Of a stretch of DNA of 37,335 nucleotides, positions 26,046 through 34,089 are shown piece after piece. The first letter of the stretch is position 1. Each line of letters begins with the position of its first letter. The notes under the pieces were generated by a model, which had not been told where the DNA came from, ran no database searches, and saw nothing but the letters and a program-made list of their open reading frames with translations. This DNA is from Chthoniobacter flavus (GTDB taxonomy: Bacteria; Verrucomicrobiota; Verrucomicrobiia; Chthoniobacterales; Chthoniobacteraceae). The stretch is taken from the NCBI GenBank assembly GCA_945860355.1, contig CAMARB010000016.1:1-37335 (forward strand). The letters run 5' to 3'. A program made the translations under genes and the position numbers.

Positions 26046-26836
26046 CCCCTCCCTGTCTGAGCCCGAGAACCCATCTCCCGAAGCCTATTTATCTGCAAAT
26101 CACGCGTTTATGGCGTCTGAACCGCCCGGCTTGATTGCCCTCAGCCTTCAGATCCCGGACAAAGCCTCCCTTTTTTGGGTGCGCCAATCCCGCACAACGC
26201 GTCCGCTCTCACCACCATCATTCCCTCGCCACCCCGCGTTCAGGAGGAAATCCTCGAGGCACCCCACCGGGCGAAAGGGCTCGAAACCAAAGGGAACGAG
26301 CTGCGCGCACGACCAAAAGCCAATCGACACCGGCGGATGGACTGAAGCGCCATCCGGGGCGAGGCGAAGTCACAAGTGCGCAGTCACATGGAAGCCCTTT
26401 GGCAATAGGTGCTTAAACAGTCGACAGAGATGGGCGCCGCCGTCTCCCAAAACGGCTTTCTCAAGACTCTGCCCCAAAGTTTCCCAGCGCGGCGACCTGC
26501 CACGGGCTAGCTGGGGATCACCACGACGGAGGGATTGAGATGCGCTGTGTGCCGGAGGAGGAAGGAATGATGCGGAGCGCAGAATCAGAAGCTTCTCTTT
26601 CCCGTTCGAGGCTTTTGATGATCGTTTCTGAGGGGAGCAAGCCCCCGAGTGCCGCCCCGGCAGCCAACCGCGCCGCCGGAGCATTGCCAGCCAAGTCCCA
26701 ACCCGGTCCGCCACCGCCGCTCTTCGCGTGAGGCGGCTTATCAAACCGCCCCGCAATCTCGCCACCGCAGCTCAGCCTCTGCATGCTCCCGCTCTCGACT
26801 GTAAACCGCTCCGGCGCCACCCCTAATTTTCCCGCC
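26046..26836. other. Gene-poor stretch between infA and deoC
   Basis: About 790 bases with no gene I can support. Short open frames occur on both strands but are rich in Pro, Arg and Ser and match no family I know. One plus-strand frame at 26540-26731 (63 codons) has GGAGGG seven bases before its ATG, but its predicted protein is low-complexity. The spacing suggests a degraded gene or an undiscovered RNA. Confidence 0.5.
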
Positions 26837-27643
26837 ATGAAATACTCTTATTTAGAGCTCTCCAAAATGATCGATCACGCCCTCCTGAGCCCGGCCCTCA
26901 CCGATCAGGAGCTGGAGGACGGCTGTCGGCTCGCCATCCGATACCAAGTCGCGTCGGTCTGCGTGAAGTCCTACGCCGTGCCCCACGCGTCACAGATCCT
27001 CGCCCAGACCAATGTGCTGGTGAGCTGCGTTGTCGGATTCCCTCACGGAAACACCACCACCGCTTCCAAGAGATACGAAACCGAGCAGGCATGCCAAAAC
27101 GGGGCCGCAGAAATCGATATGGTGATCAACGTTGGCAAAGCGCTCAGCGGCGACTGGAACTACGTGGAAAACGAGATCCGCGTCGTCTCAGACGAAACGC
27201 ACCGGCACGGGGCAAAAATCAAAGTGATCCTTGAAACGGATTATCTCGCCCAGGGGGGTGCGGGCCTGAGCGCCGAGCAGCTCAAACGCAACCTCTGCCA
27301 AATCTCCGAACGCGCCGGGGCGGACTGGGTGAAAACCTCGACCGGCTACGGGTTTGTCAAGCAACCCGACGGCAACCTCCGCTCCATCGGCGCCACCGAA
27401 CAAGACCTCCGACTCATGAGAGAAAGCGTGTCTGAGCGGGTCCAAGTCAAGGCCTCCGGGGGAATCCGTGACCTCGACGGGCTGATCCAAGTCCGGGATC
27501 TGGGAGCGACTCGTTGCGGCACAAGCGCCACCGCCGCGATCCTGGATGAATATCACCAACGCGAGCTTGCCGTAAAAACCGGTCAGCCTGCGCCCCCGAG
27601 CCTCGATCCCAAAGGCGCATCGGGATCCACGGCGGACTACTAA
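26837..27643 (+). CDS. deoC: Deoxyribose-phosphate aldolase
   Basis: A 268-residue class I aldolase that cleaves 2-deoxyribose-5-phosphate to glyceraldehyde-3-phosphate and acetaldehyde in deoxynucleoside breakdown. The Schiff-base lysine is Lys166 in VKTSTGYG (165-172), the partner Lys205 is in KASGGIRD and the proton-relay Asp94 is in DMVINVG (94-100). SCVVGFPHGNTTTASK (63-78) is the family phosphate-side loop. The start is ATG 26837 (MKYSYLELSKMIDHALL), which fits the family; a longer frame from 26783 has no support. A terminator follows at 27655. No other deo gene is nearby. Confidence 0.96.
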   Translation: MKYSYLELSKMIDHALLSPALTDQELEDGCRLAIRYQVASVCVKSYAVPHASQILAQTNVLVSCVVGFPHGNTTTASKRYETEQACQNGAAEIDMVINVGKALSGDWNYVENEIRVVSDETHRHGAKIKVILETDYLAQGGAGLSAEQLKRNLCQISERAGADWVKTSTGYGFVKQPDGNLRSIGATEQDLRLMRESVSERVQVKASGGIRDLDGLIQVRDLGATRCGTSATAAILDEYHQRELAVKTGQPAPPSLDPKGASGSTADY

Positions 27644-27654
27644 AGTCGGGCCCC

Positions 27655-27688
27655 GACGCCGGTTTTCCACCGGGCGTCCTCGTTTTCT
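27655..27688 (+). terminator. Intrinsic terminator after deoC
   Basis: GACGCC (27655-27660) pairs with GGCGTC (27673-27678), with an inner GGT/ACC pair and one bulged G, followed by CTCGTTTTCTC. It lies 12 bases after the deoC stop. Confidence 0.7.
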
Positions 27689-28152
27689 CACATTCCACCA
27701 TTCCCTCCGGCCCGGACTCGCGGCGTCCCCGCGGTTCGGGGCTGGGTTTGGAGCGCCCGGGTTCCCCCAGATGGGCGCTCCAGCTCCAGCTTCCAAGCTT
27801 CTTTATTCAGACACCGAAGCACTCCCGCGACACCTTTGCCCAAACCCTGCCTGAATCAACCCCGGGTTCTCCCGCTTCCCGCTCTGGGCGAAAAAACAAG
27901 CGCAGGCCACGCAGACAACCACAGACACCGCTCTTAAGCTGAAGGCTGCGGCGGAAAACAGCCTCTCCTCTCCACGCCCACTCAGGATTGAACCGCTGCA
28001 GACAATCTCTCCCAGAGCTGGAAAGCGCCGGGGCGCCGTGACCAGAAATCAGCGAGGGCAAGAGGAGCCGGGCAGCGGCCGCGTTGACCAGACACCGACG
28101 CCTCCACCCCGGCTTGGATCAACACCGGGCAACGCCCCCCTCCCGCTCTCTT
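27689..28152. other. Gene-poor stretch between deoC and the small heat-shock gene
   Basis: About 460 bases between convergent genes. No gene, repeat or structured RNA is recognised. Long Pro- and Arg-rich open frames are probably chance products of the base composition. Confidence 0.5.
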
Positions 28153-28647
28153 CTAGTCCACTTTAACCTTGTGGAACCGCGCCTTGGCGCCTTCGCGTTT
28201 GGGCAAAACCACCTCCAAGACCCCGTTCTGGAAGTGCGCCTTAACCTCCTCCTCTTTCACCTCCGTCGGCAGCGGGATCGTCCTTTCAAAAGCGCCGTAA
28301 GCACGCTCCGTCCATTGCCCGCCCTTTTCCTCCACCCGCCGTTCCTGCCGTTTTTCGCCGCGGATGGTGAGAGTGTCGTGGCTCACGTAAAGATCGATCT
28401 CTTTTGCCTCGATTCCAGGCAACTCCGCACTCAAACGCACCTCCGACTCCGCATCCGTGATTTCCACCACGGGAGCAAAAGCCAGTGCGCGCCCCAGTGA
28501 ATCCCCGCCACGGGAGGGCGCCAGGGTGTCCTCGAAAATGCGATTCATCTGCCCTTGGAGATAGGCGAACGGATCCAAGTTCCAATCCCCGCGCCGCGCA
28601 ATTTCCCGCCGTGGCTTAGTCCACGGCTTCATTTCAGTGTGTGCCAT
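28153..28647 (-). CDS. Small heat-shock protein (Hsp20 family)
   Basis: A 164-residue chaperone that holds unfolded proteins to prevent aggregation. The alpha-crystallin domain spans roughly residues 55-150: FAPVVEITDAESEVRLSAEL, GIEAKEIDLYVSHDTLTIRG, YGAFERTIPLPTEV and FQNGVLEVVLPK are its successive strands. The N-terminal region has DPFAYLQGQMNRIFED, typical of the bacterial class. The end VKVD may act as the usual C-terminal I-x-I-like anchor, though it is not canonical. The start is supported by a very good Shine-Dalgarno site. No CIRCE or obvious sigma-32 promoter was found upstream. Confidence 0.94.
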   Translation of the reverse strand: MAHTEMKPWTKPRREIARRGDWNLDPFAYLQGQMNRIFEDTLAPSRGGDSLGRALAFAPVVEITDAESEVRLSAELPGIEAKEIDLYVSHDTLTIRGEKRQERRVEEKGGQWTERAYGAFERTIPLPTEVKEEEVKAHFQNGVLEVVLPKREGAKARFHKVKVD

Positions 28648-28653
28648 ATTTTT

Positions 28654-28662
28654 AACCTCCTT
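28654..28662 (-). promoter_or_regulatory. Strong ribosome-binding site of the Hsp20 gene
   Basis: AAGGAGGTT on the minus strand, with the GGAGG core about eight bases before the ATG. This is one of the few near-perfect Shine-Dalgarno sites in the window and suggests high expression. Confidence 0.8.
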
Positions 28663-28967
28663 GAGTTCTCACCCATGGAATCGAGCCAGGAGCCGTTTCC
28701 GGCGGTGTGTGGAGGCGGCGCACCACCCGCCGTGGAATCAGCCAAAACGGCGCCCCGAACAGCCCCGTCCTCCTCTCCCAACCCACCAGGGCAAACAAAC
28801 AGGCCATCGGCTTAAATCCGCGGCCGGACACCGGCAAACACGGTGCCCGGAGCGGACTCGTTGGGATACAGGAAACCGCGCTTGATGCGCATACCCCAAC
28901 AACACCCCCGCGCCACTCTCAGCGGCGTCCCGGGGAGGAGTGCCAGAGGCCGTATCCCCTTGGTTTA
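28663..28967. other. Upstream region of the Hsp20 gene
   Basis: About 305 bases between the Hsp20 ribosome-binding site and repeat copy B. It should hold the Hsp20 promoter, but no consensus boxes or CIRCE element can be pointed to. No gene is supported. Confidence 0.45.
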
Positions 28968-29110
28968 CACCCGAAAACCGAAGTTTCAGAGAGAGATTAT
29001 TTTCACGAGGAGGCGCGGGGAACGCGGAGGGATTTTTGTAAATTACCGAACCCAAAGCCTTTGCACTTTCGCCCCTTCAATTATTCCGCTGAAACTTCCG
29101 TGTTCGGGTT
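28968..29110 (-). repeat. 143-bp element with terminal inverted repeats, copy B
   Basis: The same element as copy A at 3098-3240 but in opposite orientation; read on the minus strand it starts AACCCGAACACGGAAG and ends with TCGGTTTTCGGGTG. It aligns to copy A over 143 positions without gaps, with about 19 mismatches. The plus-strand right edge GGGTT overlaps the stop codon of the photolyase gene (29109-29111), so the element abuts the gene end. Confidence 0.85.
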
Positions 29111-30641
29111 AAAGACTCTCGATCCGGGCGCGCAGTTCCGCCGCCTTGCGCCGCACCGCGGCCTGCTCCTCGGGCGCCATCGCGAGCGCCTGGCGCACCG
29201 CCATTCCGATGCGCGGATTCTTTTTGAGCCGCTCCGCATGCCGGAGCCAGAAATCCCAATAAAAAGCGTTGAGCGGGCACGCCTTGGGGCCCAGGCGGTC
29301 TTTGGGATCGTAAGCGCAGCCTCGGCAATAGTCGGACATCTTCGACACGTAGCTGGCAGCGCCGCAGTAGGGTTTGGTCGCCAGAAAACCGCCGTCGGCA
29401 TACTGGCTCATGCCGAGCACATTGGGCATTTCCACCCACTCAAAAGCGTCCACGTAGACGCCCAGAAACCAACGGTCGACCTGGGAAGGTGCGACCCCCG
29501 CGGTCAGGCAAAAGGAGCCGATCACCATGAGCCTCTGAATGTGGTGCGCGTAAGCCGTCTCAAGAGACTGCCCGATGGCGTGGCGCAGGCAGTTCATCTT
29601 CACACGGCCCGACCAAAACCACGAAGGCAGAGGCATCTCGTGCTCCAGCGCATTGACCCCGGCGTACCCCGGCATTCGAGCCCAGTACACCCCACGGATA
29701 TACTCCCGCCATCCGATGATCTGCCGAACGAACCCCTCGGTTGCGGCCAGGGGATACGTGGCGGGATCCGAGCGATGCCGCTCCACAGCCGCCTGGGCGA
29801 CCTCCATCGGCGAGAGCATTTTGACGTTGAGCGCGAATGAAAGCCGGGAATGAAACAGCCGGTCGCTCCCGCTGTGCATCGCGTCTTCATACGCCCCAAA
29901 AAACGGCAGGCCCCGGTCCAGGAACGCTCGGAGCTGCCCCAGTGCCTCGGCCCGGTTCAACGGCCAAGGGAAGCTCCCCTCGGCGGGCTCTCCGAAGGTG
30001 TCCACGCCGGCGGACCGGATTTCCGCCCAGAGCTCCGAGTGATCGTGCGCGCAATCCCAGGAAACGGGCGTCGGCGGGCTGCCCCGCCACGGTTTGCGGT
30101 TCTCGGCGTCGAAATTCCATGTCCCGCCCTCCGGGGCGCCTTCGGAGTCCATGAGCAAACCCGTGCGGCGGCGAATCGCGCGGTAGTAGGACTCCATGAG
30201 CCAAGTCTTCTTACCGAAGTGCGCGGCCACCCCGTCACGCGGGTCGAGGAAGTGGTCCGAGGAGACCATCTCCGAGGGCAGCCCGCAATCGGAGCGAAAG
30301 CCCGCGAGCACTTGGTCCAACCGCCATTCATCGGGCTGCTGGAACTCAAACCGAGTGGCGCCGCATTCTTTGAATACCCGCCGCAGATTGCACTCAAAAC
30401 TCTGCGCGTTGTCCGGGTCGCCAATGCGGAAAAAGCGGACCCTGTGGCCGGCGTCACGGAGGTCCTGCGCGAACCGGCGCATCCCAGCGAAGATGGCGAT
30501 GACCTTCTGCGCGTGATGCCGCACGTAATCGGTCTCGGCGCGCAGCTCCATGAGCACATAAACCACGGAATCGGAAACCTCCCGCAGCCACGGATGGAGG
30601 GGATTGAGCTGATCGCCAAGGAGGAGACGGACGGTGGACAT
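29109..30641 (-). CDS. phrB: FeS-cluster bacterial photolyase/cryptochrome (PhrB type)
   Basis: A 510-residue cryptochrome/photolyase-related protein of the FeS-BCP class, which repairs (6-4) photoproducts or senses light, with FAD, a lumazine-type antenna and a 4Fe-4S cluster. It starts VRLLLGDQLNPLHPWL as in that class. Cys351, Cys439, Cys442 and Cys455 match, with a constant offset of one, the cluster ligands Cys350, Cys438, Cys441 and Cys454 known from Agrobacterium PhrB. IGWREYIRGVYW and WFLGVYVDAFEWVEMPNVLG with SQYADGGFLATKPY are conserved FAD-side blocks. Length is typical. The DUF2256 gene ends four bases before its start. Photolyase or cryptochrome activity cannot be separated by sequence alone. 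Confidence 0.94.
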   Translation of the reverse strand: MSTVRLLLGDQLNPLHPWLREVSDSVVYVLMELRAETDYVRHHAQKVIAIFAGMRRFAQDLRDAGHRVRFFRIGDPDNAQSFECNLRRVFKECGATRFEFQQPDEWRLDQVLAGFRSDCGLPSEMVSSDHFLDPRDGVAAHFGKKTWLMESYYRAIRRRTGLLMDSEGAPEGGTWNFDAENRKPWRGSPPTPVSWDCAHDHSELWAEIRSAGVDTFGEPAEGSFPWPLNRAEALGQLRAFLDRGLPFFGAYEDAMHSGSDRLFHSRLSFALNVKMLSPMEVAQAAVERHRSDPATYPLAATEGFVRQIIGWREYIRGVYWARMPGYAGVNALEHEMPLPSWFWSGRVKMNCLRHAIGQSLETAYAHHIQRLMVIGSFCLTAGVAPSQVDRWFLGVYVDAFEWVEMPNVLGMSQYADGGFLATKPYCGAASYVSKMSDYCRGCAYDPKDRLGPKACPLNAFYWDFWLRHAERLKKNPRIGMAVRQALAMAPEEQAAVRRKAAELRARIESL

Positions 30642-30645
30642 GAGA

Positions 30646-30798
30646 TTAAATTCCTACGGCTTTGGCGCCGCGCCGGCAGCGCTCCGAGCAGAACCGTACC
30701 TCCGCCCAGTTTCGCTCCCATTTCTTGCGCCAGGTGAAGGGCCGGAGGCAAACCACGCAGTTCTTGCTTGGGAGATTTTCTTTCTTCACGCCGCGCAT
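30646..30798 (-). CDS. DUF2256 zinc-ribbon-like small protein
   Basis: A 50-residue protein with the pattern of DUF2256: [20 protein letters not shown], then [11 protein letters not shown]. The cysteines 14, 17, 37 and 41 give a CxxC...CxxxC arrangement suited to binding zinc or another metal. The stop is four bases before the photolyase start, so the two genes are almost surely co-translated. DUF2256 genes are often found beside cryptochrome/photolyase-related genes, so a link to the photolyase or its cluster is likely, but its role is unknown. It is short enough to be missed by usual gene-length cutoffs. Confidence 0.9.
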   Translation of the reverse strand: MRGVKKENLPSKNCVVCLRPFTWRKKWERNWAEVRFCSERCRRGAKAVGI

Positions 30799-30842
30799 GG
30801 CTGATCAGTGAAACGAGGGCCGCCGCAAGAGAACTGCCCGGG

Positions 30843-31649
30843 CTAATCGGGCAGCGGAATGGAGATGCCTGTGGGGCCCATCACCGTGAAACTTGAGCCG
30901 CCGAAATTGGGCTTCACCACATCCCGGATCCGAGACAATCCGGCGGCCTCCGCATGGCCATCCGCGAACGAGAGCAGGAGGTTTTTTCCATCGCGCAACA
31001 CAGGTTTCCAATTCGTAATGCCGCTGCCGAAGAAACAAATCCATGAGGAATGGATTTCGTTGACCGACTCACCGATCGTCGGCACCAGCCCGCAGGTGTC
31101 GAGCATCAGAGGATAGGAAGCGGGCTTTTCGATGGCAGCCAGCCGCAGGGCCAAACCGGTCTTCACAGCCCCGCCTGAGGTTCCCTCAGGCTTGAAGAGC
31201 CCGGGGTTCTTTGGCGTGTCGGCGACGATCCCGAAAGTCTTCCACTTCCACTGATAATCTTTGTCCATAAACTCCCGCCTCCGCAAATCGCTCAGCTCCG
31301 GGCTGATGAGAAGCGAGCGCTCGCCGATCAATCCCTTTTGCACGAGTAGCCCGCCCAATGTGGAATACTGTTTATATTGGCCGCCCTCGCTGTCGTTCAG
31401 GTCGACGACACCGTCGTAGTCCGACGCCAAAGAAACCGCCGCCGTTGAAATTTGCCGCAGGTTGCTGACTGCTGTTGCCTGTCTGCCAGCCTTCAGGGAG
31501 TTCCCAGAGTAACCCGCGAAGAGGGCGATCAGGATTCCCATGATTGCGATCACCACCAGCAATTCCACCAACGTGAACCCCATGCGCGAAATGGGGACAG
31601 GCTTCATCGAAGTGCGGAACGGCTTCAAGAAGGAGACTTTGTCATTCAT
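30843..31649 (-). CDS. Prepilin-like protein with type IV pilin leader
   Basis: A 268-residue pseudopilin-like protein of the kind abundant in Verrucomicrobiota and Planctomycetota. The leader is basic and ends with the prepilin peptidase site G|FTLVELLVVIAIMGILIAL, with Glu at position 5 of the mature chain. The start at ATG 31649 gives a 24-residue leader; ATG 31607 would give a 10-residue leader, nearer the usual size. The C-terminal region has NLLLSFADGHAEAAGL, which matches the H-X9-DG domain of prepilin-type processing-associated proteins. A TTG or further-upstream start is unlikely. No other pilus or type II secretion gene is in the window, so the export machinery is elsewhere. Confidence 0.88.
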   Translation of the reverse strand: MNDKVSFLKPFRTSMKPVPISRMGFTLVELLVVIAIMGILIALFAGYSGNSLKAGRQATAVSNLRQISTAAVSLASDYDGVVDLNDSEGGQYKQYSTLGGLLVQKGLIGERSLLISPELSDLRRREFMDKDYQWKWKTFGIVADTPKNPGLFKPEGTSGGAVKTGLALRLAAIEKPASYPLMLDTCGLVPTIGESVNEIHSSWICFFGSGITNWKPVLRDGKNLLLSFADGHAEAAGLSRIRDVVKPNFGGSSFTVMGPTGISIPLPD

Positions 31650-32171
31650 AGGGGGGGAACGTCCGGGGGGGACGAGGGGGAAACAGGTGGATGGGAGATT
31701 CCGGGGCGCATCACAGCGCGAGCCCGTAACAAAAACCCCGGAAAAAACAACATCCGTAAGCCAACGTCGAGACTGGAGATGACTTCCCGGCACTTGGCCG
31801 GCCGACTTCCTCGACTCGCAGGATCCGATCGCACTTTGGAAAGGAGCCCGGCTCCGGCGCAACCAACAAGACGGGCCTTTGCAAAAATTTTACACAGAAC
31901 AAATCGCCGGTTGACCTCAGAAAAGGGAAACACTGAGATGCGGCCTGTTCATGCCCCCCCGTGAGCTCCTCACTTCCCCCTTTCCATCACCGCAGACAGC
32001 GGTTCTCCAGCCGGGTCCCATCGGGATGCAGCCACCCTTGGCAGCGTTTCTCAGGCACTTCCCCATAAGCCTCACCTTTTAGCGTCCTGATTTCCGAGCG
32101 AGCTCGCGCCGCGCAAGCCCCCGCACACGCGCCTCTCTCTTTGTTCAAGAGCCCCCATTCCTCACACCCAC
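31650..32171. other. Intergenic region between the prepilin-like gene and moxR
   Basis: About 520 bases between divergent genes. The promoters of both should be here, but none is clear. The minus strand has a short cysteine-containing open frame at 31987-32148, listed separately. Nothing else is recognised. Confidence 0.5.
31987..32148 (-). CDS. Possible small protein or gene remnant
   Basis: A 53-codon frame on the minus strand from TTG 32148. The final part reads KGEAYGEVPEKRCQGWLHPD followed by GTRLENRCLR and looks like real protein in composition, unlike the more arginine-rich first 20 residues. It has four cysteines. I know no family for it. It could be a small protein, the end of a decayed gene, or chance. 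No ribosome-binding site is clear. Confidence 0.2.
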   Translation of the reverse strand: MNKERGACAGACAARARSEIRTLKGEAYGEVPEKRCQGWLHPDGTRLENRCLR

Positions 32172-33185
32172 ATGTCCCAAACAGCCATCCCCCTTCCCAA
32201 AGACGACGTCGACGCCATCAACCACATGCGGGAGGTCTATGGACGGCTCAACGCGGAGCTCAAGAAAATCATCGTCGGCCAGGAGAAAGTCATTGAGCAG
32301 CTCGCGATTTGTTTGTTCGCCCGGGGCCACGCGCTGCTCATGGGCGTGCCGGGCCTCGCGAAAACCCTCCTGATCAGTCGGCTGGCGGAAACCCTCTCCC
32401 TGAGTTTCAGCCGGATCCAGTTCACGCCCGATCTGATGCCGATGGACATCACGGGCACCGACATCCTCCAGGAACTCCCCGGGGGCCGGCGCGCGTTCGA
32501 ATTCGCCAAGGGCCCCGTGTTTGCCAACATCGTGCTCGCGGACGAAATTAACCGCGCCCCCTCCAAGACGCAGGCCGCCATGCTCGAGGCGATGCAGGAG
32601 CACCGGGTCACGATCGCCGGGCGGGTGTATCCCCTGGACTCGCCATTTTTCGTTCTGGCCACCCAGAACCCCGTGGAACAGGAGGGCACCTATCCCCTGC
32701 CCGAAGCCCAGCTCGACCGGTTCATGTTCATGATCGGCGTGGATTACCCGTCGCGCGCGGAGGAAATCGCCATCGCAAAAAACACCACCGGCCAGGCGCT
32801 GCCCTCACTCGAACACGTGCTCGACGGCGCCCAAGTGCTGGCATTCCAGGATCTGGTCCGACGCGTGCCCGTGCCCGAGCATCTTTACGAATTCGCCGTC
32901 GACCTGGTGCGACGGACCCGGCCCGCCGGCGCGGAATCGCCCGCGTGGATCAAACCTCTGGTGAGCTGGGGCGCCGGGCCCCGGGCGGTCCAGTACCTCA
33001 TCCTCGGCGCCAAGGCGCGGGCCGCGCTGCACGGCAGCTACGTGGTGCGGATGGAAGACCTCATGGAAGTGGCCGACCCGGTCTTGAGGCACCGGGTGAT
33101 GACCACGTTCACCGCCGAGAGCGACGGGATCAGCAGCCGGGACATCGCCAAACGTCTGGTGGAGGAACTCAGCCGCGAGGCCTAG
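32172..33185 (+). CDS. MoxR-type AAA+ ATPase
   Basis: A 337-residue AAA+ ATPase of the MoxR family, a chaperone-like enzyme that helps mature or assemble partner complexes, often with VWA-domain proteins. Walker A is GVPGLAKT (58-65), Walker B VLADEINR (Asp124-Glu125), with the family block PSKTQAAMLEAMQEHRVTIAG and sensor 1 ATQNPVEQEGTYPLPEAQLD in order. The lid has VSWGAGPRAVQYLILGAKARAAL (family block, given by position 263-285). It is the first gene of a cluster: the DUF58 gene starts five bases after its stop. Confidence 0.95.
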   Translation: MSQTAIPLPKDDVDAINHMREVYGRLNAELKKIIVGQEKVIEQLAICLFARGHALLMGVPGLAKTLLISRLAETLSLSFSRIQFTPDLMPMDITGTDILQELPGGRRAFEFAKGPVFANIVLADEINRAPSKTQAAMLEAMQEHRVTIAGRVYPLDSPFFVLATQNPVEQEGTYPLPEAQLDRFMFMIGVDYPSRAEEIAIAKNTTGQALPSLEHVLDGAQVLAFQDLVRRVPVPEHLYEFAVDLVRRTRPAGAESPAWIKPLVSWGAGPRAVQYLILGAKARAALHGSYVVRMEDLMEVADPVLRHRVMTTFTAESDGISSRDIAKRLVEELSREA

Positions 33186-33189
33186 CCCG

Positions 33190-34089
33190 ATGGACGGCCC
33201 CCGTTCATTCCTCGACCCCGCCGTGTTGGGTCGGCTCATGGCGCTGCCTTTGCACGCGCGCCACGCCATGCTCGGGAGCGTTTCAGGAAAACACCGCAGC
33301 CCGGTGCGCGGTTCCTCCCTGGAGTTCGCGCAATACCGGAAATACGTGCCCGGAGACGACACCCGCCGCTTGGACTGGCGGACCTGGGGCCGGAGCGACC
33401 GGTTTTACATCAAGGAATTCGAGGCCGACACCAACCTCCGGCTCTGCCTGCTGATCGACACCAGCGGTTCCATGGGGTTCGGTCCCGCCCGCGCCACCCG
33501 GCTCGACTACGCCCGGAAACTCGCCGGCTCGCTCGCCTGGCTTGCCGCCAAGCAGGGCGACGCCGTGGGCCTCTGGGGTGTGGCGCAGACCCCCGTGGCG
33601 ATCCCCGCGCGCCGAGGGGCAACCCACCTGGGTCTGGTGCTCGACCAAATGGCGGGCTTGCGTCCCGTCGGCGGGACCACCCTTCTTTCCGCACTGCACG
33701 ACGCGGCGGAAAGAATCCGCCAACGCGCCCTGGTGCTCGTGCTGTCGGATTTTTTCGTGCCTCCGGCGGAGCTCAAATTCGCCGTCCAACATCTCCGATT
33801 CCGCAAACACGACGTCGCCGCGTTTCATCTGCTCGCGGCGCAGGAACTCGCGTTTGATTTCGAACGGCCCACCCGTTTTGTGGATATGGAGGGCGGGGAA
33901 GCCATGCAGGTGGATCCGTCGCTGATGGCCCGGAACTACCGGGAAGCCGTTGCCGTTTACCTGCGGGACATGGACGAAGTGGCGCGCTCCACGGGCATGG
34001 ATTATTACCGGATCAACACCGAAGAGCCCTACGACGCGGCGCTGGCCCGTTTTCTCCTCGGGCGCACCCCAAAGACCGGTTCCCGATGA
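33190..34089 (+). CDS. DUF58 protein with VWA-like domain
   Basis: A 299-residue DUF58 protein, the usual partner of MoxR. The family block is YRKYVPGDDTRRLDWRTWGR (49-68). The von Willebrand A-like region follows, with a metal site motif DTSGSMG (Asp90, Ser92, Ser94). The protein is probably cytoplasmic or peripheral, as no membrane helix is seen. It starts at ATG 33190, five bases after the moxR stop, and its stop overlaps the next gene start by four bases (ATGA), so translation is coupled. The cellular process served by this cluster is not known here. Confidence 0.94.
   Translation: MDGPRSFLDPAVLGRLMALPLHARHAMLGSVSGKHRSPVRGSSLEFAQYRKYVPGDDTRRLDWRTWGRSDRFYIKEFEADTNLRLCLLIDTSGSMGFGPARATRLDYARKLAGSLAWLAAKQGDAVGLWGVAQTPVAIPARRGATHLGLVLDQMAGLRPVGGTTLLSALHDAAERIRQRALVLVLSDFFVPPAELKFAVQHLRFRKHDVAAFHLLAAQELAFDFERPTRFVDMEGGEAMQVDPSLMARNYREAVAVYLRDMDEVARSTGMDYYRINTEEPYDAALARFLLGRTPKTGSR

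Noticed and set aside
26731-26755. Hairpin GGCGG...CCGCC as a terminator
   Set aside because: Only five pairs and no T-run on either strand.
26518-26838. Minus-strand frame of 106 codons before deoC
   Set aside because: No family, no ribosome-binding site and several overlapping frames of equal quality in the same stretch.
28707-29840. Plus-strand open frame of 377 codons running through repeat copy B
   Set aside because: It reads through the repeat and then antisense to the photolyase; the shared peptide with copy A comes from the repeat.
31600-31615. Minus-strand GATGAAGCC, similar to a SAM riboswitch core
   Set aside because: It lies inside the prepilin-like leader coding region, and the rest of the riboswitch consensus is missing.
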